A stretch of 64,000 bases of DNA. Origin: Lineus longissimus (taxonomy: Eukaryota; Nemertea; Pilidiophora; Heteronemertea; Lineidae). Position 1 is the first letter of the stretch. Every line of letters starts with the position of its first letter. Location of the stretch: contig NC_088309.1 of assembly GCF_910592395.1 (NCBI RefSeq), positions 7,132,501 through 7,196,500 of the forward strand, given 5' to 3'. The position numbers were made by a program, and so were the translations under genes. The notes beneath the pieces were generated by a model, which saw only the letters and a program-made list of their open reading frames with translations, was not told the origin of the DNA and did no database searches. Of the stretch, positions 37,101 through 48,100 are shown piece after piece.

Positions 37101-37425
37101 ATACTCTTTCATGTCAATTGTAAATTAGTGTTGCCTGGTAGTGTTCAGGGTCTTTTTGTCGAACAGGCACATCTGCATACCAGTAATTATGTGCAGACTT
37201 GGCACTTTCTTTGGAGCAGTACAGTTGTAAGATAAATCCTGTTTGTAATTTTATAAATTAGTTGCTCATTAAGGGCTTACGAAGGTTTTGATGCCTTGCT
37301 GGCATATCTGCATACCAGTAAATATGTGCAGATTCATTTCTTGCTTTGAAGCAATATTGTTGCTACACTCCTAATGCGGTGGCAATGTTCAAGTCTTTTC
37401 TGCCTCGCGGGTAAATCTGCATACC
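28196..37425 (+). repeat. Satellite array: 1126-bp unit, eight complete copies plus a partial
   Basis: Every internal landmark recurs at exactly 1126 bp; for example one landmark lies at 28828, 29954, 31080, 32206, 33332, 34458, 35584 and 36710. Copies start near 28196, 29322, 30448, 31574, 32700, 33826, 34952 and 36078, with a partial copy from 37204. Copies differ by only a handful of substitutions and essentially no indels, implying recent expansion or continued homogenisation. The unit has AT-rich segments carrying TCTGCA...TGCAGA motifs and a central part of higher GC. The 66- to 185-codon frames in it change length with single substitutions and show no protein family, so I treat it as non-coding. 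The copy number in the assembly may be underestimated. Confidence 0.97.
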
Positions 37426-37545
37426 AGTTATTATGTGCAGACTTGGCTCTTTCTTTGGAACAGTACAGTTGTAAGATAAATCCTGTTTGTAATTTTATGA
37501 ATTAGTTGCTCATTAAGGGCTTACGAAGGTTTTGATCCCTTCAGT
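37426..37545 (+). repeat. Right-flank diverged monomer of the satellite
   Basis: After the partial ninth copy the text ACTTGGCTCTTTCTTTGGAA through CTTACGAAGGTTTTGAT repeats, with substitutions, the segment that begins each large unit. Homology then stops at about 37545. Confidence 0.7.
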
Positions 37546-37911
37546 TGGTCTTTGTCTCGAGATTGTAATCATTTTGGGATTTAATAGTTCCTGTGATAAA
37601 ATTTTACTGCTAGCAGGCCCATTTAGGCCTACAAACTGTCTTTATCTTGCACTGTTTGCAATTAGAAAAGCTGTACATTGTTAATTGTTTTTTTAATTAT
37701 CGGAATAAAAATTGCAAGATTATGCAGCTGTCATTTTGTTTGCTTTAGTGTATGTGGCCTTGCATTGTTAGATTAGAGCTGTAGAAGAAACAAAATGAAT
37801 CACAAAATCAGATGCACATAAGAATATGCTCCCTGTATTTTTCAGGTATCAGTGTCTTCTTCAAATTAAGTTGGGTATCAATATCAGATTAATCTGGTGG
37901 TCCCCTGAATG

Positions 37912-38260
37912 GGACAATGTCATTGCCTGTCCTGGTAACTAATGATTGTGATTTGTTTTGGGTCTGTCCCAGCCAAGAGCATTTACGAAGAGGTGATGAT
38001 CGAGCCACGGACAATGTCACAACCTGTGATGATGGTCAAGCTACTTTGTATAAAAATCTTGTCAGGTTGGTGTCTACACCCAAAATCTTCGACCCCCTTG
38101 AAAGTTTACCAACCGAGAAGCCCCCTTATTCACCCAAGCCTTGCAGATCGAAGATCTGGCCAACATCTCTGCAAAGGAAGGCGGTGATGACCTCGTTTCC
38201 AATTTATCTAGTAACATCTATGTTGCAAACAGGTTAATAGGGACAATGTCACAACCTGTG
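37912..38260 (+). other. Possible decayed coding remnant
   Basis: Locally higher GC. Peptides with protein-like character appear in three different plus frames: SIYEEVMIEPRTMSQPV from 37978, TPKIFDPLESLPTEKPPYSP in the frame of 37917, and IEDLANISAKEGGDDLVSN from 38147 after a TTGCAG acceptor. GGACAATGTCA recurs three times. No frame covers all of it. It could be a frameshifted retrocopy, a set of unrelated short exons or chance. No family was recognised. Confidence 0.2.
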
Positions 38261-38616
38261 ACTAGTCCATGCTCTTGGTTATGATAATGTCGTTGGGGAA
38301 GTCCCCTCTACCACAGCAGAACATAAAATCTAGTAGACCCGTTGCTTGGAGTGCCAAATCAAAATAACATTCAACTTGCCCCATTTCGCTACAGAGTTCC
38401 AAATTACAGATTTTGGGAAAAGCCGGTCAAGAGGCACAAGCAATCAAAATCCAGCACCAGCTGATACTCTAACAAGAAGTTTTACCTTATTTTCTGAGGG
38501 GTAATCATCATCACAATCACCTTCAAAAATGAAATGTTGTCCATGAAAAGGAATGAAAATGGTAGATCTGTATTGGGGGTCATTCATAAGCCCAGTACAT
38601 GCAAGATTAGCTGAAG

Positions 38617-39220
38617 CGCCTATTAAATCCCCACCCCGTATCTCATTTCATTGGCCTTAGAGGTCTATTAAATTTATGCAAAGGCAAAAGGCCTAAAGAG
38701 AATCTGAAGGCATGCTCAATTTCATTGGAAATTGACTCGGACGACAGTGGTGCTGCCTAGCGGTAGCAAGTAAAACTGAAAGTTTTGGGCGAAGATTTCA
38801 GTTCTATTTTCTGCCGCGAGACAGCACTACCGTCGCCTATGCGAATTCGAGGCTCTAAACATCAAAACAGGCACTAATGTGCCACGCTACGCACTGTACA
38901 TCTTTGTAAGGGACATATTAGATAAAGGGCCTATTAAATCCACACCTTGCATCTTATTTCATTGACCCAGGGTTCTATTTAATTTATGCAAAGGCAAAAG
39001 GCCTAGAGTCTGAAGGCATGCTCAATGGAAATTGACTCGGACGACAGTGGTGCTGTCTACCGGTAGCAAGGAAAACTGAAAGTTTTGGGCGAAGATTTCA
39101 GTTCTATTTTCTGCCGCGAGACAGCACTACCGTCGCTTAGGCTAATTACAGGCTCAAAACATTCAAATAGGCACTTATGTGCCTCGCTACGCACTGTACA
39201 TCTTTGTTAGGGACAAATTA
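38617..39220 (+). repeat. Tandem duplication of a ~300-bp unit with an internal hairpin
   Basis: Copy 1 (about 38617-38928) and copy 2 (about 38929-39220) share CCTATTAAATCC, TATGCAAAGGCAAAAGGCCT, GACTCGGACGACAGTGGTGC, GAAAGTTTTGGGCGAAGATT, CGAGACAGCACTACCGTCGC and CTACGCACTGTACATC. Copy 2 lacks a few short segments. Within each copy GACGACAGTGGTGCTG and CAGCACTACCGTCG form an inverted repeat about 80 bp apart. Confidence 0.85.
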
Positions 39221-40199
39221 TATATACATATTATATAAACATATATTTACACACATACATGGAATAAATAGAACGATATTTTGTTCCAAATGCGGCAACC
39301 TGGAACAAGATCGCCACACCACGGAACAAGATTGTCTTATTCCCTTCGAATTAATTGAGCAAATAACAAGCATAAACCAAAATAAACTTCAGATAATAAT
39401 ACTCTCTATTTATTAAATATAAATAGACCTGTCATTATTACTTAGGACAGTTACTGATATCACATTTTACAAAGATATATGCAGACGATTCACAGAAAAC
39501 GCACAAACTATCAAATTATGTACATTCTTTGGCTCTTTTACCAACATCAAATCTGGAGGACAATGTAACAAGTAGTCCATACAACAACAAGAGGAATCTC
39601 TCTTTTGATCAGCAAGACAAGTTCAAGGTGAAATAAATACAGACTTTCAAAGCAAGACTTCATCTTGATGGAGTGAGATCAAGAGGTCATACGCAAACGG
39701 AGATCTTGATGATTCAAGATGTCAGGCTTAGGAATTGACCTTATTCCTGCAAGGATACAATAATAGAGGATAACAATAACGGATACAAAGCCCAACTCCA
39801 AAACCCTTGATTTAAATGTGTTTACTCGTTCAGCTTCTAGTACATAATTCACGACATACGTCATACAAGAACCTCCAACTGTGCTGCTCATCCAGCAAGG
39901 GATAAAGTGAGGCAGTGAGAACCAGTCGACTAAGTGACAATTCGGGCAAAAATGAGTTAAGTGTATGTAACACCTCCGACACTGAACACTTTATTCTGAC
40001 AGGGACTCGTTGATGTAGCTTCATCAGTTTACTCAGAGTCGGCTGCACTCCACTTTCCTTTATGATGAAAAATCATAAGTTGAGTACCCAGCACCGACCC
40101 ATTTTTCTCAAAACTTGAATGTCACTTAGTAGACTCTGACACCACCTAAGATGACCCCTTTCCCTCGACCTTTATACCCCAGGGGTTTAACAAGGTAAA

Positions 40200-40379
40200 C
40201 ATCTTGACATGCATGACAATGCCCACACGCAGTTGGAGACCGATGTGAAAAATATTCCGATTTTTCATTCGCCAGGTTGCAGAGATCGTCATCTTGACAT
40301 GCATGACAATGCCCACACGCAGTTGGAGACCGATGTGAAAAATATTCCGATTTTTCATTCGCCAGGTTGCAGAGATCGT
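40200..40379 (+). repeat. Exact 90-bp tandem duplication
   Basis: The block beginning CATCTTGACATGCATGACAA and ending GTTGCAGAGATCGT is present twice back to back, the second copy starting 90 bp after the first. I see no differences, so the event is recent, polymorphic or an assembly artefact. Confidence 0.9.
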
Positions 40380-41083
40380 GCTCAAATTCCCACTCAAAAA
40401 CTTCTCCGTGCCATTTCTATCCTGAAATGCGGGCACCAGACATCATGTCATGTTTGACACTCTAACAGACAGAGGCATACAATCTATTAAATGCTCTATA
40501 CTTGCTCAGGAGCCAGGCCAACAATAATAATTCGTAGTTTAACAGTACTGGCGATGTATTCGAAGTAAAGAGACTGGCGTTTGGTGCTATTCAAGTAGGC
40601 ATATTACAAATGTTCATAGCCCAAACTACTCGCTTCAGAGGCACAATCTGGTCTATTGTTTGACTAATGATAGTAAACTCATTTTCGTAACTATGTCATG
40701 AAAGAGGTAATATCAACTTGAACATTTGTTGGAGCAATCCCCGGTCAAGTAAACACTGTTTTTGTTAACCCCAAAAAACATGTAGGATCGAAAAATATGT
40801 ACACTATTCTAAAGAACCTGGCACTGAGTCCCTAACACAAACTCGTAACAATGTTCAACTATGATATAAAGTTGGCGCATAACAATCAACAGACAAACTT
40901 AATCACCCTAAGATTGGGTAAATACAAATTAGTTGTTGCTCATAAACATTTTTAGATGTTGAGGCAAAACAAAATTACATAATTGTCCTGAAGATCCACG
41001 ATACCTCTTGCAGTGGGGATATAGACCGTCGCTTGATTGCAGAAAGTTTTCAAAATGTTCATGAACCACATCTCAAACATTTC

Positions 41084-41249
41084 GGGCCGAATTTACAAAG
41101 GGTGTTTAGCTTAAAACAGCGTTTAATGTCTGAATAGACAGAGTCAGGGCCTTGAAGGGTTTCTTCATGAAAACCGCATTAGGCCCTGAAACTGATTATG
41201 TAGAATTTACACGCGTCTAACTCTTAAACACCCTTCGTAAATTCGGCCC
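41084..41249. mobile_element. MITE with 25-bp terminal inverted repeats
   Basis: The left end GGGCCGAATTTACAAAGGG with TGTTTA (41084-41108) matches the inverted right end (41225-41249) with one difference. Both flanks carry TTC, a possible 3-bp target duplication. The interior also folds (GTCAGGGCCTTG against TTAGGCCCTGA). Length 166 bp, no coding capacity. GGG-starting TIRs with a 3-bp duplication recall PIF/Harbinger elements, though their usual target is TWA. Confidence 0.75.
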
Positions 41250-41399
41250 TTCATGTATATACTTTCGAGTTGAAGAGTAACCAAAATTAACCCCAATATA
41301 CATGCCTTTTCCACCAAGGCTTACACTGCCACATGATTTTATTTCATAGTTCAAATGAATTCCTCAAGAGATTTCGTGTCTCCCTTATATGTTTGTAAT

Positions 41400-41630
41400 A
41401 TGTGACCCATCACACCAAAATGGGTAGTAAATTGCATATGGGGCATACAGAGTTAAAGTATTTTAAATCATATTTTTGCCAAACTGGAAGAAAACTTGAA
41501 TATGTTTTCTAATGAGGCTTATTATCTTAAAATCTGAAAGCAGATGAAAATGGATATCATTTTACATTGTCAGTGACCTCTCAAAACTCGGTCTACAGAC
41601 TTACTTCCCAATTTTATGTGATGGGTCATA
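41400..41630. mobile_element. MITE-like element (TGTGACCCATCACA family), copy 1
   Basis: The left end ATGTGACCCATCACACC-AAAATGGGTAGTA is matched by the inverted right end ATATGACCCATCACATAA-AATTGGGAAGTA, about 29 bp. About 230 bp long, no coding capacity. Copy 2 begins at 42336. Confidence 0.65.
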
Positions 41631-42335
41631 TATAATCTTACAACGAGCTCAACAGTACCAACAACTAGGAGGGACAAGGTCAAATAACGACCATTAAAAA
41701 GGTTTACATCACATCAAATAGAGCAGTACATGTATGTACAGATGAACAGACAACCTTTCTTACATCTACTAAGACACCAACACGTAACATGAGCAACAGC
41801 CCCGCAAAGGAACTGTGCAAGGACTTCAAGGAAGTACTCCACTGCCCAAAATTGTAGTCAAAGATTTTCAAACCATGACAAAATTTAATTTAGGGTAAAT
41901 TCTTTCATTTCATTCGACTTTACATTGTGTTGCAAGTCCTACCTTCACTCCATAATTACCATCCTCTAGATTCATGATTTTCTGTCTGTCATCTTGGAGA
42001 ATCTCAGATGAACGTCTCAAAGAGGTCTTCAGAAATTGTTATTATATTTAGGAAAGGGAACTAAAGTTCAGCACAGAGCACCTAAATGTACTATAAACAA
42101 GACACATGTACACCAATATTTACACAAGCATTAATTCAACTGTGCAGTACTACTCAAAAAACGTCAGTCAAACTATTAAGCAATGACATTACATGTAAAG
42201 TTTTTTGGCAGAAAAATTGAAAAGATAATAATTTAAGACTGTGTTGATTCCTGAAATGCCAAAAATAGATGGGTAATTATAATTTCTTAAAACATGCTAT
42301 ATACAATAAAAGTATAAACTCAGGCTGGGATATGT

Positions 42336-42706
42336 ATGTGACTCATCTCATCAAAATAGGTAGCAAGTCGCATTTCGGATATATGGAGTAATCCACATGT
42401 AGATAGGTTTTAAGCTTGATTTTAAACATTGGGTATTTGACTTTTGAGTAGCCATCCATAGATATTGACATGTTTGGAGAAAACAGTTTTTACCAGCACT
42501 GTTTACAGCTGAACTGGGGATGTTGAGCTGTTCCAGGGGTGAAAATAATATTGAAATAATTTTTTTCAAAACTGAATAGCAGAATGCTTTAAGCATGGGT
42601 TTACGGGGCTTATCATGGATCAAAACTGACGTAATTTTATACTGTCAGCGACTGCTCAATACTCGGCCTGGCGGTTTACTACCCGATTTGATGTAACGGG
42701 TCACAA
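42336..42706. mobile_element. MITE-like element (TGTGACCCATCACA family), copy 2
   Basis: The left end ATGTGACTCATCTCATC-AAAATAGGTAGCAA pairs with the inverted right end TTGTGACCCGTTACATC-AAATCGGGTAGTAA. It is longer (about 370 bp) and more diverged than copy 1, but shares subterminal text such as ACTGTCAGCGAC versus ATTGTCAGTGAC and ACTCGG. Confidence 0.6.
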
Positions 42707-42920
42707 TGACATGGCTCAGACTGAATCTTACAGAATAACAGGTAGATGACGCACAGACAAATTCTGAATAAAGAACCAGGGACAATCTCCAAAATTTCTT
42801 TTTTCTAGCCCACAATGTTGCCAATCAGATTGTGTCAGTTCTCAACTAAGGGACGAAAAGGGGGGCCCAACTTTCATATAAAAATGTCCATATAAGCAAT
42901 TCCAATAAGTATATTTTCAA

Positions 42921-43062
42921 GTGGCAATCTTAGCTGTTATCTTCTTTCCAACTGAATCTCACACCCTTCTTGTCCCTTTAAAGGAGATACATGTGGCAAT
43001 CTGGGCAGTTATCTTCTTTCCAACTAAATCCCACACCCTTCTTTTCCCTTTAAAAGACGAAA
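42921..43062 (+). repeat. Tandem duplication of 71 bp
   Basis: GTGGCAATCT starts at 42921 and 42992. Both blocks continue with GTTATCTTCTTTCCAACT, ATC(T/C)CACACCCTTCTT and CCCTTTAAA. Confidence 0.8.
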
Positions 43063-43334
43063 ATGACTACTCCCCCTTTTACCATGATTAAGAACAAGTA
43101 CAAATCCCAAGAGCACATGATCCCAATTACCGGTAACTTCTCTTAAAGCTCGGCATCATCACAGTAACTAATCAGACTATACACACTAAATACTGCCTAG
43201 CAGTTGGTCGTAAACACTATGGCCACCCGAGAGTCAAAACATCATATAAATGATGGGTCCGCACCAAATATTAGCGCCACCAAGAAAAACATTCTCCAAC
43301 TACGACGTCATACAAAAGTTGAAAGAGTACATTT

Positions 43335-43395
43335 GTCAAAACATGGTAACGTCATGTCAAAACGTGGTAACGTTACGTCAAAACGTGGTATCTTC
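43335..43395 (+). repeat. 21-bp microrepeat, three units
   Basis: GTCAAAAC(A/G)TGGTA recurs at 43335, 43356 and 43377, with TAACGT-type spacers. A short local expansion. Confidence 0.7.
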
Positions 43396-45168
43396 ACATT
43401 ACTATGATGCACAAACTACATTTGGATATCAGAAAAACAGTAAATTTAGTATTAAATAATCCTACTGTACAAAGTCAATATGCCTGTGATTATCAGAGGC
43501 AAGCATGTCATTCCTAATGCCGTTGTTCCTTTTTCTGGCATTGCAGTTTGACAAACAATGCTTGACATTAAGATCTGATGCACGTAAAGTGTATTTGCTG
43601 CTTAATTTGTAAAGGGCATTATCATCTTTGTCTTATTGAGCAACTCATATGCATCGGTGTTTTAGCATCACAATACCAACAGAGAATTAGTGCCGTGATC
43701 GCACACAGTCATGTCAAAGTGACCTAGATTCTGCCAAGAAAAGCTTTTTTGGGTTCGGTGACTACCTCGTCATTGCTACATTACAATTTTTCTTTCAAGT
43801 TAAGTCATATGTGTTAGGTTAGGCACTGTTTCTATTTAATAAATGTTCAAAGAGCACGCAGCCCGCCCCCACTTGTCAGTTAAATTCTCCTGAGGAGATG
43901 AGTTTATAGGACTTTCCCGGTGAGTTCATCTGTCGTGGGATCTGGTCTAGACTGTTCCAGAGCTGCCACCCTATATGCCTTTGCATCAAAGCACAAACTC
44001 TTTAACCTCGGTGTGGAGAGAAGCGTTCAACTAGGCGTCAGTCCCAAAGTTGTTTCAAATGAGTTTTTAAATGCCTGTCTTTGAAACCGACTGAATGCGG
44101 AGTTCCATGTTAGCAAAAAGGTCTTTATCAATTAATGATGTAGGACATCCCGGTCATGATAGTCACGCTCAAAAATAGCAACATCCGGCAACAATTTATA
44201 CATACATGTAATTTTATCTTCCAGATCAAAGTTTATAGCATTTTGTAGCCAGCTACCTGAACTACACTGTAAGTAGTAGCACAACACAGCAACCTACATC
44301 AAATACATTTCACCTGAAGTTGTAGAAAAGTCTGTACAAACATAGTCAACAAGTTTTTGATTACTGTACACGTACACAAATTCCACAAAATGGTAAAATG
44401 AACAATGTCGATGCTAGATTCGTCTTCAAGAGTTCGTAAGACCCCTGTTAATCCTAATTATAAGCCACACTGTACATCCTAGATTCGGCTAAGAAGTTTA
44501 AAACAGCTTTTAAGTTTGGCACAATGCACAATCCACATTACTATGCACATCCAAATTTTACACTTATTGGATCCACGTTGATCCTGCGACCATATCCTAG
44601 ATTTGGGTACTTACAGGACCCGTCTTTCTATTCACTGACGTACATCCCAGTTCTATAGACTTTGACTGGTAACAATTTGATTCATGTTGTCAAACATCCA
44701 ACATCCTTATCTTAGATGCAGATGTATCTTGGTCTCTTACGCTCCTGTTCACCTCGGATCCGGCTTTGTTATTCATATCATTGAGACATATTATCTGAAT
44801 GCCTCCAATTTATGCATTAGTTAAGGATCTTGAGGGCAGACACTCATGGCCAATATGACAGCACAATTTCCAATCCATCCATCTCCCGGCAAACTAAGAA
44901 CACTTTTTCCAATTCTGTCCTGTATGGCAAAACTCATAACTGGCCGGGTAAATGGCACTTTTTCCAACTCGATCAACCTGCAGCCAAGCCAACAGAATGG
45001 TCGAATCAACAGCTCTTTTCTATTTCTGTCCGGCTTATTAGCAAAGTCAACAGCCTCGTCCAATTCTGCACACTCTGGTTGCAAAATGGACAGCACTTTC
45101 GCCTTGTTTTCGAGATGGACACATATGTTCTCTGAAATTAGTCTTTACCCTTTAGAACCACTGCACGC

Positions 45169-48100
45169 CTAGGCTTCAGCTTCATTCGATTCTGTAACGT
45201 TCTCGTCCTCTTCCGTTAACGTCTGCTCCTGAGTGGCTTCGTCTTCATCCTTCTCCTCTTCATGTTCCTTCTCCTTCTCCTTTGCCTGGAGCTCATCTTG
45301 CTGTTTCCAGTAGACGTAGTTGGTCTGTAGGCAGGTCATCAGTTCGGGGCAATCAGAAAACTCTGAAAAACAGGAAGGAAATGTAAACCTTCAGGCAGTA
45401 CATCAGATCTGACACATCAGAAAAGTCAAATGCAGAGGAATGTAAGAGCAAGCAACTTTTGCCACAACAGTCTGTGAAGAGTCAGGAACATTGTCAAATT
45501 TATTTAATAATACTTAAGCTAAAGAACCAACCATCCCAAGCGTTGAACATATCTGTGAGGAAGTAATCTATGAAGCTAATCTGTGACTTGGGGATGCTGC
45601 ACGTTTTACGATCGAACACTGGCATCATTATGGGTAGACCTCGCGATCGTTCATCGTCAGTCTGAAAATGGTGTGCAATTAAAATTAGTTTGGATCATTA
45701 TCATCATCAGATAAGTAAGGTGATCATGTGGCAACCAGAGTAACCAGTCACCCAGCAGCTTTGTCAGTTGAGAGCGCACAGATATTTCCATTGGCCCTCA
45801 CCAAAGTTGATTACTTCGCACAAATCATTTTCTGGTTTTGACCCAAGTAAAATGCACACTCTTCCAGTTTACAGTAAGTGCACATTACATGAACCTACCT
45901 GGTTAAAGTATTCCTCCGATATTCTCCGTGCCCACTCCTGACACATTTCTAATGGCCGAGTTGGATTGGAGATGTCTGCACACTTTATCAACATCCGCCG
46001 TATAAGTCCCCTATTTTCAGGTGTTGAGAGGCCGTTGTTTGGAGATGGACTTTCAGTTAAGGGGTCGCCAGCGGCACCGCTTTGCTAAAAATTTATATAA
46101 ATATTAAAATAAATAACAGTTGCGTTTGTATTGGCTATCATGGAAGACCATTACAAGTCACTTTCAGGAACCCAAAAATAACTTAATCCTTAATGTGGCC
46201 ACAGCAGTAAACTTAACTTACCACTGAAGCTGAATCGTCTGTGTCCTTGCAGTACACCTTGACGATGTTGTTGACAAATTTGGACAGGTGTTCGAAGTGC
46301 TTCTGCATCTCGGTGGCTAGCACCATATCGATGATGGTTTGGCGGATCGCACGATAATCATCTCTGTCCAAGTTTTTGAAGATGTTGACACGGTCATCCT
46401 TCCCTGTCAGCTGGAACGCCAGCGCCGCATGGTGACTCTCTAACACAGCCCTGCACAAGAGAAAACAAGTTGTAGAGATTAACAGCAAAGCAGTTATTTA
46501 CTATATCATCTGTATTATCAACTTTAAATCAGTACTGCCTTACAAATCGGCCAAGTTTATGAAAAGTTAACGATTCATGATCGATCTACTTACAAGTCAT
46601 TGTAAAGCACAGCAAGATCTGAGCCAGAGTTGACTAAGAAAGCATTTGTCTTGCCCGGATGGTCAACGTCATGGATTATGGCCGCGATTAATGATGCAAC
46701 TTCATCAAGTTCGTCAAAAATACCCTGCAAAGATGAAGGAATCGTGACAAATTTTTGTCTCATCTATACATAGAAAGAGGTACAGCATGGTCATGTAGTT
46801 AAGGCTTCGGTTGATGGCATTTGGGAGTATTCATCACTTAGTCAGAGATTGCCAGTTAAAGTGCTTTTCATATCATCCTGGCCAAAGGTACTTAGTTGAA
46901 CCAGATCACATATACCAAAGGATAGGCCTAGTGGTGTTGCACAACACTTTATTATCCTTAGGGTAGGCCGAACCAATGCTCTTTCATGGTCCTTGGACTG
47001 GACCTCTCCTTGTCCAAAGACAGAGTCACTTCCCAATAACCCCAAGTGCTGCCCAACCATGGCGGCACACAACAAATGTGTCAGGAGTGCTGAATGCTGC
47101 CCGTTATCTCACCTTGACCTTGTCCCGCTCGAGGAAGTAAGCAGTTGCTTGGAGTACATCGGCTGCATGGGTGGAGTTATGGTAGGGGTTACTTGAATGG
47201 TAGTTTGCCTCGATCACCTGAAGCCAATTCCTGAGTGTAGTCTCGTTCACTTGGAGAAACTCACCAACACCAAAGCGATTGAAGATTTTCAACCCTAGGT
47301 ACACCAATGGTCTGGAAAATGAAATCAATTTCTTAATATATGAGAGTAGAATAAAGCAAGCGGCATCCAACCACTTCATGGCTGAATTTTACAGGAATTA
47401 CACCAAATGCAGGCTTACTCTCAATAAAATAATTACCTATTTTGTGAGAGTCTTTCCAGTTCGACTATGTCAAAAGCCCAGTTTTGTTCCAACTCGAGAA
47501 CTGTCTGAATATCTTCCGGGATCTGTTGTAGACAATTGATGCCTGTCGGGCTAGACGGAATGTGGTGGTCTGCAATTAGAAACAGTCAAACATACAATAC
47601 AACACCTTCAAATTGCCCATGCTCAACACTGACGAAGCTAATCGGATTGAGTGAACACTTTGACATATTTGCGAGTTCAAATGGAACATTACAAACTTTT
47701 GTACCGGTACTAGGTTTTAAGTTATCATAGGCCGACAGATGCCAAACACAAGGGGCCCTCACGCTATATCTGACCGCTCCAGTCTCCCCTAGTATCAACC
47801 AGTGCCCCAAGGGTTACAATCAAAAATAAACCCCATCAGAGAATATTTAACTGGTCTCCTTCTTCTTCTTCTGCGTTTGGAATTTTTGAGATGCACGCTA
47901 GACAGCCAGTCCGTTTTCAGTATAAACCAAGTCGGCTGTCCTAGATTTCGATGGTTCAATATCAAAGAAAGCCATCTGATCTATTTACCTCAAGTTTCTC
48001 TTTCCAACTTGAGCCAGAATTCTCACATTTGACCGTGAGAAAATGGTGTTTAAAGTTCCACTTACGGTGTTTCTGAGATCCACTAAATGTTTCGGTGTTG

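Larger units (their letters stand above)
39221..45168. other. Non-coding region downstream of PDE8, rich in repeats
   Basis: No recognisable exon on either strand; the longest frames near 44.8-45.1 kb overlap each other on both strands and carry no motif. The right part should hold the PDE8 3'UTR. Duplications and inverted-repeat elements are listed separately. Confidence 0.5.

Noticed and set aside
28196-37425. Satellite unit as a tandem snRNA, 5S rRNA or histone cluster
   Set aside because: I compared the unit with remembered U1-U6, U3, 5S, 7SL and RNase P/MRP landmarks and saw none. No histone peptide appears in any frame.
44821-45172. Three overlapping frames of 91-108 codons on both strands
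   Set aside because: They overlap in different frames, have no motif, and lie directly downstream of the PDE8 stop codon where 3'UTR is expected.
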